DNA of 64,000 bases from Odiellus spinosus (GCA_963920705.1 OY987227.1:18873434-18937433); one strand, 5' to 3'; positions 25,525 through 37,609 are shown, counted from the first letter of the stretch. Program-made: numbers and translations. Notes: generated by a model from the letters alone, not told the origin.

Positions 25525-28410
25525 TTATCCGATTGAATGGAAACTCTTACCAGAATTGGAGCGTTTGCAGCGAGCTTGACAATCCTGCCATGTTCGAAAT
25601 CTATTGTCGTTACCACCCTTTCCTCTAAACGTAAAAGGCAAACATTTTCGTTCATTGGCATCGTAATAATAATTTACAAAGGTCTCGGCCCCATCTCCTT
25701 CGGAAACTTGCAGAAAGCAAATGTCATGGCCAGACTGCAAAGTTCCTTAAAAAAAAAAAATAAAAAAAAAAAAAAAAAAAATTAATATCCACTGGTTTAA
25801 TTAAAAAATATATATATTTAGTCACTAATACCCTCTTCAGACAAGACGTAATTAGCCCGGTTTAATCAGATTTAACCGAGTTTTAATCAACTGAAAAAAA
25901 TATATAAACCACGGTTAAATCTGATTAAACCGCCTCGTCTGAAAAGGGTACGCAGCGCATGAACATAGAGGTTTAACCGAAAGCGGTTTATATAACAAAT
26001 TTAGCCTATTTAAAATTTCAAACGTTTGAAAACTAGGTAAATTAAAGACCATGTCATGTCGTTCAATAGGAAGACCTCCGAGATCTTTAAAAATTTACTT
26101 TTATCTTTAAATTTTGTACATAATCTATTTGTAAAGAATGTTTCAATCAGTAACAAGCTGAGGGCGATATCAAAATAATTTTATTTATTGCTAATAACTG
26201 AATTTAAAATATGTTAACGAGCTATTGATTGTCACTACCTTGAAAGCGAAAAAAGGAAAGGTTACGCGTATAGCCTTCCTATTTTTAATCATTTACGGGA
26301 AGCACTGGACACTAAAATAGATGAAGCAAACACTTAAAAGTCAAAACTGGCTGGAAAAAATTCGTGATAAAATAACGAGGGGGTAGACACTACTGAAATC
26401 GCTGTACAAAGTGCATGGAGTTTCAATTATTACGACCTTCGAATTCAGCCAAAATTTGTACACCTGCATTTCCAAGATATAAAGATATAGTTTTTTTTTT
26501 CCCGTTTGATGACAGATTCTTAATGAAAAGTTAAAATATAAGTCGGCACTTTATGGATTAAGGGATTAAGTACTATTTCGTTAAAGACCGCAAGAAAGCA
26601 ACGTCATCACGTGCCAGAACGCGCGAGAATTAACTGTTGGCTTCACAATAGCCACGCGACCATATGGATGACGTAGTATTGCGGGGAGTTTACGTTTTAA
26701 ATATTTCGAAAATAGCGATTGTAAAATATTTACGTTGACAAAAAAATTTAATTTTTACTGGTGGGGTATTTTTTCTATTATTGTATATAGGCGGTTGTTT
26801 AACGATCTTTCCGAAAATGAGACTCAAATTCCATTTCGAACAGTTCATGAAAATTCCGTGACAGCCTCACTTTAAGAGGTTGTAACAAAAAATCTGTTTT
26901 CAAGCTGAAATTTGTAAGATGAAAGTATATTAAAGTATTTAGAAAATTGCGAATTTCGCAGTCCTAAACATTATTTCCGAGAATGTAAAAAGCTTTTGGG
27001 AATACAAATCGGGACGCTTTTTCCAAGGGTCTTATTCGATTTTGAATTTGCCGTATAATTCGTCAATTGTTTGTTAGAATACGAAAGCCTATAATTTATA
27101 ATATACATTGAAGGGAGGGCAACCTTGAAGAAATGACCCATAGCTTTAGGCACGTACGCTTAAGTAACAAATATCCAATGCTAAAATACACAGAGATTAA
27201 ATAAATGGTGGGAAACTTTGGAACTCGCTTTAATATACTTTCCGTTTCGATTTTAAAACAGACACTGGAAACTGCGACAAAAAACGTCCTTGATATGACG
27301 GGGATTTTTGTAAGATAGCCTAGAGGTTAAAAATCATAAGAAAATATTTACCTCCACTCGATACACTGGCGCAAGATTTTTCGCAATCTTTTTCAGTTTC
27401 AAAATTATTGACATTGCCTCTACATCCACCATAGTTGAAAGTTTGGCACATTTTCGAGGTTGCGTTAAAGAAATAACGTTGAATTTCTGATTTGCACGGA
27501 CCTTTCACCGGTTGAAGATCGCAAAAAGAAAGTAATGGTTCTTCTCCGCACAATGGTTCTAAATAAAATATAAATAATTAACCAAGTGTTTCTTATATCA
27601 ACGGGGCAATTTCACACAGTATTCAGTGATTTTTCTGGAGAGAAATGCGTAGAATATAATTAATCTTTTTCTATATACTATAAGATATATATTTCAATTA
27701 ATAACAAGATAAAGCATACCGTACATACGGTATTGCTTTAGACCAGATTAGAGTTAGACCGTGGGCCCCCGACTCGCAGTACCGTGGGCCAAAACCCTAT
27801 CATAGCCCAACATTATTTCTAAGGCCGCTTGGAGTTTGCATCGTTTCGGCTTTGGCATTTACGATTTAGAAACAATTTGAATCCTGACCATAATTACAAT
27901 CCAATAAAAACGCATTGCAAGAGTGAAAATACAGTAAACAATACAGCGATTGTTTGGCAAAATTATATGGGCATATTGTGGATTTTGGCCGCCAAGGACC
28001 AGTAGTTTCGTGTGACTCCAGCGGGGAGTGCAGTCTATGCCTTTTAAATAAAAACTTGGAGAAACGACGTAATGTATACCTGATTATAATCCGATTAAAA
28101 ATGTTTATATCTTCCACGGTACATTGATTATATATTATTTTGTTTAAGAACCGCCTACAAAATTTGGAAGCTTACTGTGGATTAATTCGCAATGTTAATA
28201 TTCATTTAATAAAAATAACTTAAGCAATTAAACAAATCATAAATCCGTTTCCATTCGCGGTAAGAGAAAAATGAATATTTTACAATTCAAATCGCTGAAC
28301 CCTGCAATAATCATAATTTCTTAATGAGGAAATTACATACCATCCGCTAATACACCCAGAAATTGAAACGCAAGAGTGAAAACGGCCGAAAATATTGGTG
28401 TGGCAATCAT
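25525..28410 (-). CDS. Secreted two-domain Kunitz (BPTI-type) protein, 165 aa, spliced
   Basis: Exons: 28,341-28,410 (ATG, signal peptide), 27,352-27,558 and 25,525-25,745; introns are phase 1, as is usual for Kunitz exons. The coding sum is 498 bp. Residues 1-22 are a hydrophobic signal peptide beginning MIATPIFSAVF. Domain 1 (about 36-86) has all six Kunitz cysteines; the reactive loop GPCKSE puts Lys at P1, suggesting a trypsin-like target. Domain 2 (about 102-152) keeps four cysteines, but Gly and Lys replace the second and fourth, so the reactive-loop disulfide is absent. An AATAAA on the minus strand at 25,395-25,400 fits termination at 25,525. However, a strong donor (GTAAGAGT, exon end 25,551) could instead splice to an unseen further exon. 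Probably an extracellular protease inhibitor; target unknown. Confidence 0.85.
25829..25950. mobile_element. Short MITE with about 45-bp inverted ends
   Basis: The left end TACCCTCTTCAGACAAGACG is followed by CGGTTTAATCAGATTTAACCG. The right end reads CGGTTAAATCTGATTAAACCG, then CGTCTGAAAAGGGTA, the near-perfect reverse complement. A 122-bp hairpin results. TA at each outer edge is compatible with a TA target, but could equally be part of the inverted repeat. It lies inside the last intron of the Kunitz gene. Confidence 0.75.
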
Positions 28411-28448
28411 GATTGTTTGAACTCCGTATCTGCCAGAGTGAATCTGCG

Positions 28449-28479
28449 ACTGAAACTTATTTTACCTTCGATATTTATA
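28449..28479 (-). promoter_or_regulatory. TATA plus Inr core promoter of the Kunitz gene
   Basis: On the minus strand TATAAATA occupies 28,479-28,472, and the arthropod initiator TCAGT occupies 28,453-28,449. Taking the A at 28,451 as +1, the TATA box starts at -28, the expected spacing. The ATG follows 41 bp downstream of +1, giving a short intron-free leader. Both motifs are seen directly; use as a promoter is inferred. Confidence 0.7.
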
Positions 28480-30411
28480 AGCAGAAAAAAAACTCGCGAA
28501 AATAACTTACTAAGTTCAAACGGGATATACCTTTCGAAAAACTAGGTTGTAAAATTAAACTGACAAAAGACACTCATCCATAACGTTAACAACAATTTAA
28601 TTGTCAATAGCCTCTATATGTCAATAAACTAAAGTAAATTATTTTAAAGGGACACTAGCCAGATTTGGTGAAAACACTTCTATTGTGCAGAGAGAAATCT
28701 TATACCTAGATGAAATATACGTTCCCCAGATTCTCTAGAAACTAAACATTGAAGGTCTTTTTGGATATAATTTGTAAACTTTTTGTGTGGGTGCGAGTGA
28801 TTTTTTAAACATGTATGTTTGAGAATATTGAAATTGAAAGTTGTAAAATTCCCTTATATGGATTTTTTGTTAATTCGAGGAAATTTTTTGTGGGACCAGA
28901 AATTCCAGGCTTGAATTTACTGAGCGCGGGCTATTATTTGAAAATTAAATGGCAGTCAATTTCAATACGACACAGCGTATTTTTTAGCTCCTTTTACCAT
29001 CTTCTGTTTGTTAGTAAACCATAAAAACGGCCATTCTCTGGAATTTCAAGCCAAGATAATTAGATAAAGCTTTCTAAACAAGCGCTGGCTAACGAGACGT
29101 CAGCGAAAAAAACCACATTATTCACGGCCTTTAGGCGTAATTAAAAGCATAAGAAATGAAAAGCTCCCAGATCTAATTTATGGCGAGTGTCAATGCTATG
29201 AATGGTGTTATTAAGTTGATTTTAGTATAATAATAAGGTTTAACCACTTCCCTAAAATCTGTATACACCAATTACGCGATTAAGTAACTGATTACAGTGT
29301 TATGTAATGCTAAATACGTATTCCGTTAGGTAATCACCTCTGGATAACAAAACCACGATAAAATAAAGAATTGCGTGGTACTATTCCTTTAAAAAAATTA
29401 CGTTTATTTATAATACGCTTTCGGAATTCGAAGCGGTTTGGTTTATTTTTTTCATTTTCATTTAAATTAAGTAATCAACCCTGATCAGATACATAACTAA
29501 TTAAGGGGAGTAATATAGCATAATCTACGGTTATATTTAAATATTAATGAGTCACCGTACAAAGGTTATTAGTCTGGCTGATTAGTTTATCCTATCGGTT
29601 TATCATTCGAGAGCTTTTAAATGAGAAAAAATACGAAGTGACCTCCGTTTAAGCAGACGTATTACTTATAATCGAGGTAGTGGTTAAATTCATTCTGCCC
29701 TATATTAATGTTACTGACACGACGTATGCAAATTATACCAGAAAACATATTTTGACACACGCTCCTTTTAAATGGGTGGATGAAATATTTATGCAATATG
29801 ATCCTATAATTATCTAATTTTTAAAAGGCAGACGCGAATGTTTACGAAGGCATTCCCATTAAATCATTTCGTAAGAATAACTTAACTGTTCAGTAAAAAC
29901 AGCTTTATTAGTTTCAGATTGATATTTCTTTTGTAAACTGCCATTGATCTAGTTTATTACAAACATTAATAGTCCAGGTTTATCAGAACTAATTGAGAGG
30001 ACTTTCTTGGCCCTAGGTAAATGAGTTTCATATTCATACGCGGATTTTCAAGCGTAAGTTATATTTCAACTTCTACTCGCGCTTAAAAAACTTTCCTAAT
30101 TATACGAATATTACTTGTCGGTTTCAAAAGGAAAGTTTTAGAAATTTAAAATTCATATATTTTTAAAACCATTAAAACTTATATTGACAGCATTTTCCCC
30201 AACTAGGAAAAAAAAACCTTAATACAAAATAGGATATTCTTTACTTTCGTCGAAATAATAATTTTAAACTTTCGAAATTTTTATCTCGAAAGTTTGGCAA
30301 TTATACATTATATTCTTATAGTCGGAAGATTATAATCGAGCTTCAAAAATAATTTTAAAGTGTGAACTAAGCTTAATGGGATATTAGACTCTAGAAACAA
30401 GTTATTTTAAT
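28480..30411. other. Intergenic, no gene seen
   Basis: AT-rich sequence with only short, domain-free open frames (for example 28,815-29,024). No RNA gene, coding exon with good splice sites or complete mobile element was recognised. It probably contains upstream regulatory sequence of the Kunitz gene, but no specific site can be supported. Confidence 0.5.
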
Positions 30412-31478
30412 CGACTTGGACTGTTAAAAAATCGATTTAGACTTAAAAAATCGATTTAGACTGTTAAAAATCAATTTAGACTGTTAAAAATCGATTTAGA
30501 CTGTTAAAAATCGATTTAGGCTGTTAAAAATCGATTTAGACTGTTAAAAATCGATTTAGACTGTTAAAAATCGATTTAGACTGTTAAAAATCGATTTAGA
30601 CTGTTAAAAATCGATTTAGACTGTTAAAAATCGATTTAGACTGTTAAAAATCGATTTAGACTGTTAAAAATCGATTTAGACTGTTAAAAATCGATTTAGA
30701 CTGTTAAAAATCGATTTAGACTGTTAAAAATCGATTTAGACTGTTAAAAATCGATTTAGACTGTTAAAAATCGATTTAGACTGTTAAAAAATCGATTTAG
30801 ACTGTTAAAAAATCGATTTACACTGTTAAAAAATCGATTTACACTGTTAAAAAATCGATTTAGACTGTTAAAAAATCGATTTAGACTGTTAAAAAATCGA
30901 TTTAGACTGTTAAAAAATCGATTTAGACTGTTAAAAAATCGATTTAGACTGTTAAAAAATCGATTTAGACTGTTAAAAAATCGATTTAGACTGTTAAAAA
31001 ATCGATTTAGACTGTTAAAAAATCGATATAGACTGTTAAAAAATCGATATAGACTGTTAAAAAATCGATATACTGTTAAAAAATCGATATAGACTGTTAA
31101 AAAATCGATATAGACTTAAAAAAATCGATATAGACTTAAAAAAATCGATATAGACTTAAAAAAATCGATATAGACTTAAAAAAATCGATATAGACTTAAA
31201 AAAATCGATATAGACTTAAAAAAATCGATATAGACTTAAAAAAATCGATATAGACTTAAAAAAATCGATATAGACTTAAAAAAATCGATATAGACTTAAA
31301 AAAATCGATATAGACTGTTAAAAAATCGATATAGACTGTTAAAAAATCGATATAGACTGTTAAAAAATCGATATAGACTTAAAAAATCGATAGACTTAAA
31401 AAATCGATATAGACTTAAAAAATCGATATAGACTTAAAAAATCGATATAGACTTAAAAAAAATCGATTTAGACTGTTA
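30412..31478. repeat. A-rich 20/21-bp satellite (ATCGATTT / ATCGATAT family)
   Basis: A tandem array of about 50 units in blocks. The first block is exactly 20 bp (CTGTTAAAAATCGATTTAGA); from about 30,781 one extra A makes 21 bp. From about 31,021 ATCGATTT becomes ATCGATAT. From about 31,110 the CTGTT is shortened to CTT and the A run lengthens, again 20 bp; the CTGTT form returns briefly at 31,310-31,380. The ATCGAT core is palindromic. It shares ATCGAT with the 32-bp satellite but is otherwise unrelated. No coding potential: stops occur in all frames. Confidence 0.97.
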
Positions 31479-34062
31479 CAATGTAAGTAAAAACATAAAA
31501 CTCTGCATAGGTTTCGCTGTTAATTGAAAGTTTCGAAATTAGGTTCGTAGAAATTTCATAATGAAAAAAAGGCCAGAATTTCTGCTGCCAATGTAAGCTC
31601 GTCTTTGAAATGGCGCATGACACAAACTCGTTTGTTAAAAATAGCGCGTGCTTTTAAAGTTAAATGGGTTCACGCAAAATTTTCGATTCCTCAAGAATGT
31701 GATAGTTAAAATGGATTATTTAAGCAATAAAGCTAGGCTTAGTTCGTGACTTTGATAATTAATTTTGAAAATGTCTGCGAAACTTTGGACGAGTTTTGTT
31801 TTTACGCGTATTTAAACAGCCCAAATAGAGTAAAAATAACTTGTTTAAGTAGTCTAGTATTCCAGCCCCGTAATATTATGGACAACTCCCTCAACAAGCC
31901 TCTATACTCATCGATAAAATTCAGACATCAATTAAATTTGTGATAAACTTTGAAACCCGATATCAGCCCCACAAATATTTAGATGTAAAAATAAAAGGAA
32001 TTAGTCCTACCTTTTGCAGAGCGCAGTCTTAGTTGATTACTTGTTTTTCAAAGGAAATTGACCCCTATGAAAGATAAATTATTATTATTATTTTGAAGAA
32101 AATATAAATTGGTTTTAATTAAATGATTAAAAAAAATTTAGTTAAAATAAAAAAGCAAACTAACCGGAGTCCAAAGATATTTGGAAATTTAGTTAAGAAA
32201 AGTAGCAGAAATAATAAAATTAATAAAAAGGTATATTAAAACAATTTCGACAATAAATTTCATCAAGGAATTGAAGAAATTATTCGCAACTGTTAATGTT
32301 TATTAAAAAAAACGCGAGAAGAATACTAATCAGCAGACGTACCTCTCGGCAATACTTTATCGGCATCGCTATTTACTTCAACGCAGGAAATCTAAATCAC
32401 AATAATTAAATTCTTCTAATATAATGGTAAGAGGTTGTGAAAAAACCATTTGGAGAGTGTATCGGTAGAAGTATCACAAACGACCTTCGAAATAGGTCAT
32501 AAATCATGTTTTTTCTTAAACATTTCTTACTAAAGGATCGTGTTGCAAATATATTCGGAAAATTTTTCCTGGTACAAGAAACTTCGACGGTATTTTTTTC
32601 CTTTTTACACAACTTTTCTCCTCCAGACGATCGATTTCTATTCAGAATTGGACAAAAAAAACCAATTGATAGAAAATAAATTTCCCACTTTGGTTTTAAA
32701 AACAATAGCCAAAGAAAATGTTTAATATATTGCGTCACGGAACGACCAAAAAGGATTGATATTTTGAATTTTTATACAAAAACCCACTTTTGAGGGATTT
32801 TTCCTAGAACCTAAACCACAGACCAGGTGAATAAAGTAACTAAGGATTAAGAATACAATGAGTTAGTTTATAAAATAGGTTCTTATAAAATTATAATCAC
32901 GAGTGAAACAATAAAGGTATACACTAGCGTCAGTGTTCTTGCTAATTGCGTCATTCCACGTCTTATCATGCAACCACAGGTTTGCCGATCCAATTTTGGT
33001 TGGTTGCATGACTGGACGATTTCACGTGGACTGACCCAACTATAATGTTTTTGGTTTCAAACTTATCATTGCATACTTTTGTATTAAAATATGATATTGA
33101 ATTGAAAATTACAAGAGATCTTGTATCATAAAAACAGCAAAGATAATAATAATGTTTCGCAAACAAAATTTCAGACAGAGGCAAAGCCTACATGTCGTGG
33201 TCATTAGACAACACCGAGATATAAGAACTCTGGCATGTACTCTTGTTTGCAAATGATAAGGATAAGACTATTTCTGGGAGTGTGATGAGTGTTTGTACAG
33301 GGAACTTACAACATTTGAAAAACTAATTTCCCCTCACCAACTTAGTGTCATTGAAGTTAATCATTTAGTATTCTTACTTCATAAATTTCGCTGATTACCA
33401 AATTAGCCCAATTTTTAAGAGTTTTCCTGATTTTTGGACATCATTCATATTAGCTGAAAATTCTAGATTTGGATGAACAATGTTTTATGCGAAAGTGCCC
33501 TAAATAACCATGAATTTTCTTTCAGAAAATCACTGGAGCTATGGGCAAAGTTTTAAGGGGGCCCATAACATTTGAATTTTGGTATGAGAAATCATGGAGC
33601 GGGGGTCATGACCACACATCATAAGTGGGGCAAAATTTGAGATGAGAAAAGTAACATATTTCTTCACGAATGAAGAAATTCATTAATTTTCATTAGGATT
33701 GAGTAAAAACAAGTTTGGAATTATTTTAAACAACAATGCAAAATTTTATTTTATATATTGTAAAATCAATATAAATGTTTTACGTTTTGATCTATATAAA
33801 AATAGCATATGTTACGGCACCGGTTAATCATAAATGGAACCCCTGATTTTTTATCTTAATTTATACCAAAAAAATAAATCCCAGTTTAGGTAGAAAAATA
33901 CCTTTCTATGAACGCAAGAATAGATCAATACGTCATATAGCTTTATACTTGGTGAATGCGATATGATTAAGTGGAATGCAACTTTTTGATCTCCACGCTC
34001 GATGGGAAAAAGTTAAGGAAGAATTATATACTAATTAAAAAATACCCCTAAAATTTGATTAC
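31479..34062. other. Intergenic, no gene seen
   Basis: AT-rich DNA with only short overlapping frames on both strands (31,746-31,943; 32,406-32,738; 32,966-33,184). None has a recognisable domain, good splice junctions or biased codon use. No transposon ends were identified. Confidence 0.5.
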
Positions 34063-34989
34063 TCATAGTAAAAGTTTGGGATTCGTACAAATCTGAGAAA
34101 TACTACAAAAAAAAAAAAAACTACTCCAGCCTTTGGATAAATAGTAAAACTAAACTACATAATTTGTAGTAAGCGTAGTTCAAAACCCGAAAATAATAGG
34201 GAAAAAGAGAATATTTATAATAATATTTATTTTTCAACAAATTGTTGAAGGCAACCACTGAGGCATAGCCTAAAAAATAGGTCAAAATAATGACCAAATT
34301 CTAAAGAGATGAACAAATTCAAAATAGGGTCCAATGAAAAGCTAAATAAGATCTTTGTCATCACTTATTAATCACCTTTTAATATTATTAATTTATTTCC
34401 CGATCGATTTTTACTGAATTCTTCCTTTCATGGCAAGAATTTTTGGTATTTTGACCCACCCAAAGTGAAGAAGTTCAAACTTTTAAGATTTTCCCTAGAA
34501 TTATCGAAAATTGGGTGTTTTGGGGGATAAATATTCAGATTTTAGTGTCTCTTAGGGGCCCAGAAATAAAATTTAGGGACTTTTATGTATTTTAAAGACC
34601 TAGTGAGAGCTCTGTTGTGAGTACAGTTAAAAATCCACGCATTTGTTGGTGTTAGCTTGTAACTATGCAATTACTCATGCAATTTGTTTTTTGCCAAAAA
34701 TAAAAAATAATATTTCACACCATAGTTTATTTTGGTAAAATAGTGGGGGATTTAAAAACAAGTTCCAGGGAAGTATTTCCAAGGAAATAGTTTTTTTAAA
34801 ATCATAAAAATTGAGTAATAAATCTATATTTACTAGTTTATGATAAACATTAAGAAACTATTTATTTTTAAGAACTTCCTACTCTGTAAGATTTAATTTT
34901 TAATTTAATAAAATACGTTGATATTAAAACTAGCATAAAACTTTAAAAAAAAATTATATTCTTGTACGAATCCCAAGATTTTACTATGA
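34063..34989. mobile_element. Candidate non-autonomous element with about 28-bp inverted ends
   Basis: TCATAGTAAAAGTTTGGGAT followed by TCGTACAA at 34,063-34,090 is repeated in inverse orientation at 34,962-34,989 (TTGTACGAATCCCAAGATTT then TACTATGA), with two mismatches. About 870 bp of AT-rich, non-coding DNA lies between. No target-site duplication was found. It abuts the 3' end of the SDR gene and supplies an AATAAA (34,866-34,861, minus strand) that could serve as that gene's poly(A) signal. Status as a transposon is inferred from the inverted ends. Confidence 0.5.
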
Positions 34990-35077
34990 ATCTTTTGTAT
35001 AGAGACGATTCAAGTAATTGCTTAGTACTATTGGTAAAAATAAATTGTGAAAATACATATAGGGAGAGTCTCAAGTA

Positions 35078-36245
35078 TCAAACTTTAACATTGGTGTAAT
35101 ACTCTACAGAACGTTTTTGCGATTCTTCTGCGTTATACAAAGGGGTGTAATTTAATCTGAGAGTGGATTTACTGCGATTGAAAAAAATTGTGCTACACAA
35201 GTAGGCAATTAGACCGGGAGGAGGAATTTTGGTATTAATTTTGTAGATAGGGCGGATAAGTTTCAAGATGAGGGTAAAGAGGAGCAAACTCAAATAAATT
35301 AACCAATAGGGCAAAACGTAATCACTAAGCTTATCCTTGTGAGCTTCGACGTAAGGTCGAATATTTTCGTACAAATCAATGATGGGGGTATCATCAGTGA
35401 GATAAAACTCCTCTCCGGAGATAGATTCATCTACAGCCAATCTTTCTTTGGCTTTGATATGGCCCCAGGCAGCGTTACCAACGTACATAATTTGTAAACG
35501 CTCGTCCAAACTATGGATTCTAGTTACGGAACCATTCTCTTTCGCTTTTCTCAACATGGCCGTTACAAAATTTTTATCTTGTTCTCCATAAAAGGGAGAA
35601 CATCTCAAAGCCAGCGCTCTTAATTTCGCTATAAAAGGGGTACAAAAAATACAAATATTTAATTTTTTCCCTTTGATGGCGAAAATAGGGGTCATAGATA
35701 TAAAACAAACACTTACTTTTGCCATCTTCAGTCACAGTTCCTCCTGATGCTCCAGTTTTGAGCACTAATTCTTCCGCCTTGGCTTTAGTTTCGGCGTAAG
35801 GACCCAAGGGAAATTTCTTAGGAACGACGGTAGTACTTTCCATTCCGTAAAATATGTGCTCTCCGCTGAACATTATATCGACTGTGCTGGTGTAAACTAA
35901 ACGTGGAACGTTGTTCTTAATGCAAGCGTCAATTACGTTTCTCGTTCCATCCAAGTTAGTAGAATGTAGTTTCTCATGATCGGGAAACATGCTAAGATCA
36001 ACGGCAGCGGCTGTATGGATCACGCAGTCAACACCAACAGTAGCCTCAATGAGAGCCGCCTTGTCTCTAATATCTCCAACAATTTTCTTGATTGGTTTCT
36101 TCTCATCGTGATTCAGTTTGTTTTCGTAAGGCACCAAATCGAAAACCCTAATCTCTTTAACAGTGTCATCTTTTTCTTGTAGTAGCTTGACAATAAACTG
36201 TCCCAAACATCCACTGCCACCCGTAACTAGTACAACTTCAGTCAT
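35078..36245 (-). CDS. 3-beta-hydroxysteroid dehydrogenase/isomerase-like SDR, 359 aa, two exons
   Basis: Exon 1 is 35,717-36,245 and exon 2 is 35,078-35,628, joined by an 88-bp phase-1 intron (GTAAGT ... TTATAG). The sum is 1,080 bp. The extended-SDR NAD(P)-binding motif TGGSGCLG is at residues 8-15, the catalytic Ser at 120 (YTSTVD) and the catalytic YAETK at Tyr150/Lys154. The 3-beta-HSD family signature YVGNAAW lies near residue 226. A hydrophobic segment at about 280-300 predicts a membrane anchor, usual for the family in the ER or mitochondrial membrane. Substrate cannot be deduced; insects have several such enzymes acting on sterols or other alcohols. A pyrimidine-rich stretch ending in AG at 36,257-36,258, just upstream of the ATG, suggests a 5'-UTR intron. 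All catalytic residues are present. Confidence 0.93.
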
Positions 36246-36258
36246 CGTTAATGATACT

Positions 36259-36980
36259 AAAAATTTTAAATAAAAAATATGGAAAATGCTTAAGTTCGTA
36301 CAAGAAATTAGAACAATCCTTTAAAAATGCCACGTCAGAATTTTTTAACAAATAATTTTTTAAGCCTTGGTTTTTAGAAAATCAATGAAAATTTTAAAGT
36401 ACTTAATGATGACTTTATAAAAAAATATTTCCAAGTAATAGCAACGCACCTTCTAAAAGCTAGAAAGAACCGAGTCTGAGAGACTGAGATTGAAATCGAG
36501 CCTTCGAGGAAACGAAAAACCTAATAAGCGATAGACTGTTCTAGAAATTGTCCTCACTGAGGCTCACTCTTCTGTGAAAAAAAAATCCAATAACAACTTA
36601 GCAAGACGTTAGACGTAAATGTGGCCTTGGGTTTTCCGGTTTTCTAACGGGTTCCATAGAGCAGTCTGGGTAGTTTACGATAAATATTGTTATGGCTACA
36701 GGCACTGGGGCTTAAGAAGTTTTTTTTGACCTCTTGGGCGCCCTTTATTAATGTAAACTACTCTTGCTTTCGGATTTACGCGCGAAATTTGAACAAAACT
36801 TTGATAAGCTAAATTATTTTCAGTTCAGCGTCAACGTCAACGTCAAAGTAACGGACCCTTAAAACCAATAGAAGAGCCAGTTTCTTTTGCACATTGACTG
36901 TTCATTTAATTAAAATGTTTACATTTTTAATATTAATATGTTTTTTGTTCATTGATGATATTTGTTATACTACGTATAAT
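36259..36980. other. Spacer between the divergent SDR and HYLS1 genes
   Basis: About 720 bp without coding sequence. Together with the MITE at 36,981 it forms the first part of the 1.5-kb region between the SDR start (minus) and the HYLS1 start (plus). It presumably holds the SDR promoter and 5' UTR exon, but no TATA box at a convincing position was seen. Confidence 0.4.
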
Positions 36981-37219
36981 CAGGGACGGAAATAAGCACA
37001 AGTCACTGGTCATTTGTCCGATAAATTTTCCAAATGTCCGATAACTTTTTATTATTAAGAGGGGGTCACTGGACAAATGTCCGATAAAAAAAACTACTTT
37101 TCAATACAGGAAATGTAGCATTGTCCGATAATTTTGTTAAATGTCCGATAACTTTAGAATTTTAAAAGGGGGTTACTGGACATTTGTCCCATAAGAAAAA
37201 TTTCTTATTTCCGTCCCTG
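36981..37219. mobile_element. hAT-type MITE, complete, with 8-bp target-site duplication
   Basis: The 239-bp element has perfect 16-bp terminal inverted repeats, CAGGGACGGAAATAAG and CTTATTTCCGTCCCTG. It is flanked by the identical 8-bp direct repeat CGTATAAT at 36,973-36,980 and 37,220-37,227. Eight-bp duplications and CAG-starting ends are typical of hAT transposons. The interior repeats GTCACTGGACAAATGTCCG-like modules. No coding capacity. The intact ends and duplication suggest relatively recent insertion. Related copies lie at 37,544, 42,151, 42,333 and 63,140. Confidence 0.92.
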
Positions 37220-37543
37220 CGTATAATATATCATTATTGGTTAAAGTAGGTCATTTCCTATTGTCTAAATGTTGAAATCTGAGGAAAACTTAGTTTTTAT
37301 TTTAGAAGATATGGAAGGAAAATCTACATTTATAAATTTTTGTTTCTAGCATAACGTGTAAATTTAATGGCGTTTTTCTTTGGACTGTTCATACTGCTCC
37401 CGGAGCACTCCAAAAACCATAGATGTAATATTCTTTGGAGTGTTCAGAGCTTTCACAAATGGAAAATTAGTGGCCATTTAAAAAAAAAAAAAAAAAAAAA
37501 AAAGGCATACTTTGCCTAAACCCCTCTCAAAAATTAAAAGATA

Positions 37544-37609
37544 CGAGTATGATAAATTTCGAAAATTTATCGGACACTGTCCAGTGTGCTATGCTTATTT
37601 CCGTTCCTG
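37544..37609. mobile_element. Truncated copy of the same hAT MITE
   Basis: The segment TTATCGGACACTGTCCAGTG followed by CTTATTTCCGTTCCTG matches the right end of the 36,981 element. No matching left end is present nearby; instead a 25-nt A run lies just upstream. It is a right-end fragment about 170 bp before the HYLS1 start codon. Confidence 0.7.

Noticed and set aside
27866-28117. Minus-strand frame between Kunitz exons, with a TTTTCACTCTTGC match to the signal exon
   Set aside because: A 13-bp match could be chance or an old exon copy; no intact frame with splice sites follows it.
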